Positions 60,171-64,000 of a stretch of 64,000 nt of DNA are shown one piece after another. The stretch lies in the NCBI RefSeq assembly GCF_963924675.1, contig NC_089223.1:5592881-5656880 (forward strand). Direction: 5' to 3'. The position numbers and the translations under genes were made by a program. Source of the DNA: Phocoena phocoena. Taxonomy: Eukaryota; Chordata; Mammalia; Artiodactyla; Phocoenidae. Below the pieces are notes generated by a model. The model made no database searches and was not told where the DNA came from. It saw only the letters and a list, made by a program, of their open reading frames with translations. Position 1 is the first letter of the stretch. Each line of letters starts with the position of its first letter.

Positions 60171-60794
60171 CATTGAAGCTACTTTTTTTTTTTTTTAAGA
60201 AAGAAAATGGAAAATTTTATTCAAGCCAAATTTGAGGATTTTATAAAACCCGGGAGGAGCATCTCAGAAAGCTCTGAGAACAATTCTGTCCATTAGAAGT
60301 CAAGGCACAGGTATATGAGTTGAGACAAGAGAGCTGTACATTTAATGACGTATTATTGACGGTTTACACAATCCAGATCTGAGCATCATCATGGCGGTGG
60401 GTCATGTGGCCTCTTACAAGATAAAGATGGAATGTTATCTTTTAAGGAATTGCCTTGTTGATGCTAGGAGAATGCTGCTTTTTTTCATTGAGCAGTTATT
60501 TCTGCTGCTGGGGGAGGTTTGCTTGATGCCTAATGCAGATACACAATGCACAATAGTGGTGAGAGAGGAGGCCCAAGGGCAGAGGAAATATTTTATGTTT
60601 ACATTTTTCTTGTCTTGCCGTAAAATATGAATTTTATTTCACAGTTGCATTTCCTTGATGATATATGATGTGGAACATCTTTTTATGTGCTTATTTGCCA
60701 TCTGTATACCTTCATTGCTGAGGTGTCTGTTAAATTCCTTGTTCTTTTTATATGTTGGATAACAGTCCTTTATCAGATGGCATTGAAGCTACTT
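60171..60794 (-). mobile_element. Composite retrocopy: L1 fragment joined to an LTR, with poly(A) and target-site duplication
   Basis: A perfect 14-bp duplication CATTGAAGCTACTT lies at 60171-60184 and 60781-60794. Reading the insert on the minus strand: first an old L1 ORF2 3' fragment (60780 to about 60640; plus text 'gatgtggaacatctttttat', 'aacagtcctttatcagatg'), then LTR-like sequence (about 60620 to 60200) with GAATAAAA, then an A tail at about 60197-60185. This is the structure of a transcript that ran through L1 sequence into an LTR, was polyadenylated at the LTR signal and was reinserted by L1 machinery. Confidence 0.78.
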
Positions 60795-61255
60795 GACCTT
60801 TATTTTAACTTTAGATCTTTGTCTTGACTTTTAGTAAAATGTTTCCAATCTATATCATTTTATTAAATGCAAAATTTTGTTATGCCTCAGTCTTTTTATA
60901 AAAGAAAATAGCCATATTGATATTTATTAACGAATTCATTTACGCATTCTATCAACAAACATTTATTTAATGTCTACTACACGAAAGTATTGTGCTAGAC
61001 ACTAGGGATATAGAGGATAAGGCTGACCTGATTCCTTTTCTCATAGAGCTTTTTATTCTAATTATTTACAGACATGAAACAACTCTGCTTTGCCGGCCTC
61101 AGTGATTCTCTCCGCTAGAGATTGCCTTCAGCACGTGAGATGCCAAATCTTAACAACCAGGGGGGAAAAGATATCCCCTTTTTTCTCTTAGCATTACTCT
61201 TTGTTAAAAGGCTCCCAAAGTAGTGTTGCTTGGGTCCCCAAGTGTCATACAGATA
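60795..61255. other. Intergenic DNA with an old repeat near 60940-61075
   Basis: 'caacaaacatttatttaatgtc', 'gtgctagacactagggatata' and 'ctcatagagctttttattcta' are blocks of a very common old mammalian repeat. No gene. Confidence 0.55.
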
Positions 61256-62030
61256 CTTCAGTACAGGTAGTCTTCTCTTTGCATGGTTCTGTTACATGCA
61301 AATTTCAGTTCTCATAATTTAATTAAGTAATAGTAGTTCCCCAAAAGCACAGTTCAAATATCAGTTACCAGGGTATATTAACTTTGAGTAATGGCGTGAA
61401 ATACAAACTTCACTGCCAGCTCTTCAGTCCACAAATTGCTGTGTAGATAGCAGATGTGCATCATGGTTAGCAATTGTGGTGGATCAGTCCCATCACTTCT
61501 TTCAAAGTCTGTGGGTGTTGGGTCACTGCACGTCTGTTATTCCCTTGGTGCTCAGACAGCAAAGCATGTAGTTGTGTTGCCTCCTTGCCTCATAGTGATA
61601 AACCTACCTGACAGTTTACAAAAGTGGATAATTAAAAGAGGAAATTAGCTAATATAAGAAGAAACAGCTAATTATGGGAATGTTAGCACTCCTGCTGTTT
61701 GAGGAGCTCTAGGTATGTAGCCAGTGGGACTGATGAGGGTGAACTTCCTAACAAAAAAAGAAGAAAATGGTTGTGAGGAAAATTACCAGGGAAAGTGATG
61801 CTAACAACAAAATTCACGGTAAAGAAACTCTCAGAGCTATCTCATGACATTGAAAGCACTAAGGATAAAACATTGAAGTGGATCCATATGTAGAAAGAAA
61901 TATGAAAACTAGCAAATCACAGAAAAGTAAATGCCTACTTTGTGTCATTATACAATAAGTTATAAAACAAGTAGGAGGCATCACTTTTCGAGCTACTCTG
62001 GATAAGTTTTTCTGAAGAAATGAAACATGT
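61256..62030 (+). mobile_element. Possible second Tigger-like fragment (weak)
   Basis: 'cagtacaggtagtcttctctt' and 'catgcaaatttcagttctcat' resemble a DNA-transposon end. About 500 bases on, broken codons (near 61800-61960) resemble the C-terminal part of a pogo-type transposase (ESTKDKTLK). No right-hand inverted repeat was found. Confidence 0.35.
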
Positions 62031-64000
62031 TCATTCTCAATGTTTCTAATGCTTTACATTTCAGTGTACCAAATATATAAATAAGTAAATAATCATTGGC
62101 TTTACTATTTTTTATTTTTTTACATTTTTATAACCAATGGTAAAAAAAATCTTTGATATTTTAACAAAAATGTTTAAAGATCACAGAACAATTGTTATTT
62201 TTACCATTAATTTAAGAGAATTCTTTGCATGATTTCAGCTTGAAGTTTTTTATGGGCCTGCACTACAGAGAAGTGCAAAGCAGCATCTATCTGTATATAT
62301 TACATCCCACTCTCTTCATAGGACCCATAATGCATGTGGGGATTTATCCAAGAGTGGTTTAAGTACTGACTGTCAGACTCAGAGCTCATATTCTTCTCCA
62401 ATGACTAAGCACCAACAATGCTTCTCAGCTCTTCTGCAAAGATACTTTCGTTGGACAATCTCACACTTTGGTAGGTATGACAAAATATGCCTGAAATGTG
62501 GAAGGACATACAGTTTAAATTATTTTTCCAGGCAATGCCTCAGCTCCTGTATAGACATAGCAGACGATTCTGATAGGCTTATCTCAGCAGGGTCTACACA
62601 TTTCCAGTCATGACTAAATCCACAGTGGTGGACACTGCCCATCTGAGACTGTGCCTGTTCCGTAAGAAAAATGAACATAAAAGAAAAAAAATATTGAAAT
62701 AACATAAAGGTGTGTTGGAATCCCAGTGATCATTGCAGAAGTATTCCAATAATATTTATTTTGAGAAGAGTAGAAATATATATTTATTTTAGGACTTAGG
62801 GAAAAATGATCTTGATTTTTTTAATGTAGTATAATTAAATAGAACATATTATCTCTTAGAAAGAGATAGTCTTTTCATATTTTCTCATGAGTCGAATACA
62901 AATTTGTATCACACTTAATATTTTTTATCTTCTCAGTCACCACTTGAATAAAGTTTATTTCTCATCATTTCCCAATGCCAAACCACTGGAAAAAAAAGAG
63001 AAACTGTAATATCTTTTTATCTACTTTTTTGGGGGTTTATCCTTCATAAAATGGAGGAAAATCGATGTCTTTCTCTTCTCTAGCTAAAATATATTCACGT
63101 AATTCAACTTTTGGCATTTCCAGAGATATAGCATTAGTCACTGCTTGACTGAGTCCCATTTGCTTGATTTTGAATATGTATCTGGGTATGCAGCCTTGAA
63201 AAAGATTACATACAAAACAATTTCCAATTGCGATTTGATAATGGAGGTCACATATTTTAAATTATGAGTTTTGTGGCTCATTGCTATAGTTTGAGAGGCT
63301 TGGAAATGAGTTGTGCCAGTTGATGGTTGTGTAAGTGGATAAACAAGGCTGGATGAGATCGGCAGAGCGCCAAATCACCAGGGAAAGGATAACAAAAACA
63401 GCTTCAACCATCCAGCTCCTATTTAGCAGCTAGAAAGAGCATAAGACCTCAGGTTCACTCTCATTTAATACGGGCTACGTCTTTTTTATAGCAAATATTC
63501 TTTACCTTTCATCATAGGTAACAAAACGTGAATCCAAATATATGAGCTGTCCTTTAGATCGTCTTTTTAATGCTAATACTCTTCCAGAACTGAAGAGTAG
63601 AAAAGATTTTGGATTAAACTGTGAAACAGCAGCTGAAGCACATCAGCTGAAAACAATATGTTGAAAATTCGGAGGCAATATGCAGATTAAATAACTTGGC
63701 TATTTTTAACCAAAATTAAGATAAATTAAAATAAAAATCTTTGTTTAGCCAAATTCATAAAATTCTGCAACTCCCTTTGTCAACAACAGTATATAACTTA
63801 AATTAGAGGAAGGACTTTGGGACTAGGGAACAAGGAGAAGATGCAAAATCTAGTCTCACTTTTGCCACTAATTAGAATTCTTGGAAATGAAACCAAGTCC
63901 CCGCCAAACCAAGTTCCCCTGCCAAGTTTATAGTTAACCTCTCTCTTCAAAACTTTATTCCCTTTCTTGTCCCCTCTCACCTCAGTCCTGTGCTAACTGA
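62031..64000. other. Right-edge intergenic DNA, nothing recognised
   Basis: About 2 kb of AT-rich DNA with no gene and no confident repeat. The 70-codon frame at 62401-62613 has no visible domain. Confidence 0.55.

Noticed and set aside
1..64000. CRISPR arrays, bacterial operons, toxin-antitoxin or phage modules
   Set aside because: No regularly spaced direct repeats with unique spacers, no ribosome-binding-site-led gene clusters, and the repeats are all mammalian.

Overview
This is mammalian nuclear DNA, almost certainly from a cetacean (whale or dolphin), or at least a cetartiodactyl. The main evidence is six copies of the tRNA-derived CHR-type SINE that begins GGGCTTCCCTGGTGGCGCAG, which expanded in cetaceans. 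Artiodactyl-style L1 3' ends, MIR, MLT1-like, Tigger and LTR remnants fit the same picture. There is no bacterial operon structure, no CRISPR array and no convincing tRNA or rRNA gene. Most open frames in the window are pieces of transposons. LAYOUT. 1-5.3 kb: a SINE, then an internally deleted plus-strand L1 whose 5' UTR carries tandem monomers. 5.3-8.2 kb: the only protein-coding gene, an intact NPY5R (neuropeptide Y receptor Y5). Its coding exon starts at a splice acceptor and ends at a plausible poorly spaced 3' UTR with an AATAAA. 8.2-10.9 kb: downstream flank with a minus-strand LTR. 10.9-14.8 kb: a near-complete but dead Tigger DNA transposon, hit twice by SINEs and followed by microsatellites. 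15-27.4 kb: quiet intergenic DNA with old L1, MIR and SINE pieces; one L1 has split a MIR and left a 21-bp target-site duplication. 27.4-34.2 kb: an old L1 complex in three blocks (+, -, +), with tandem 5' UTR monomers and a diverged 1.1-kb inverted repeat of ORF2. 34.2-43.4 kb: intergenic DNA with a nested pair of old repeats, an LTR-like block and an MLT1-like LTR. 43.5-58.4 kb: a degraded minus-strand endogenous retrovirus with both LTRs. It was later interrupted by a near full-length 7.4-kb L1, which itself contains a SINE, and by two other LTRs. 58.4-64 kb: a SINE with a long A tail, a composite L1-plus-LTR retrocopy flanked by a 14-bp target-site duplication, and otherwise unassigned DNA. 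HOW IT FITS TOGETHER. In mammals NPY5R lies close to NPY1R in opposite orientation. NPY1R would therefore be expected off the left edge, and the 55 kb to the right corresponds to the gene-poor interval beyond NPY5R. The informative content outside NPY5R is the order of insertions, which can be read from nesting and target-site duplications. I found no previously undescribed enzymatic or defence system. The best leads are the composite retrocopy at 60.2-60.8 kb, the two possible NPY5R start sites, and the monomeric L1 5' UTRs.
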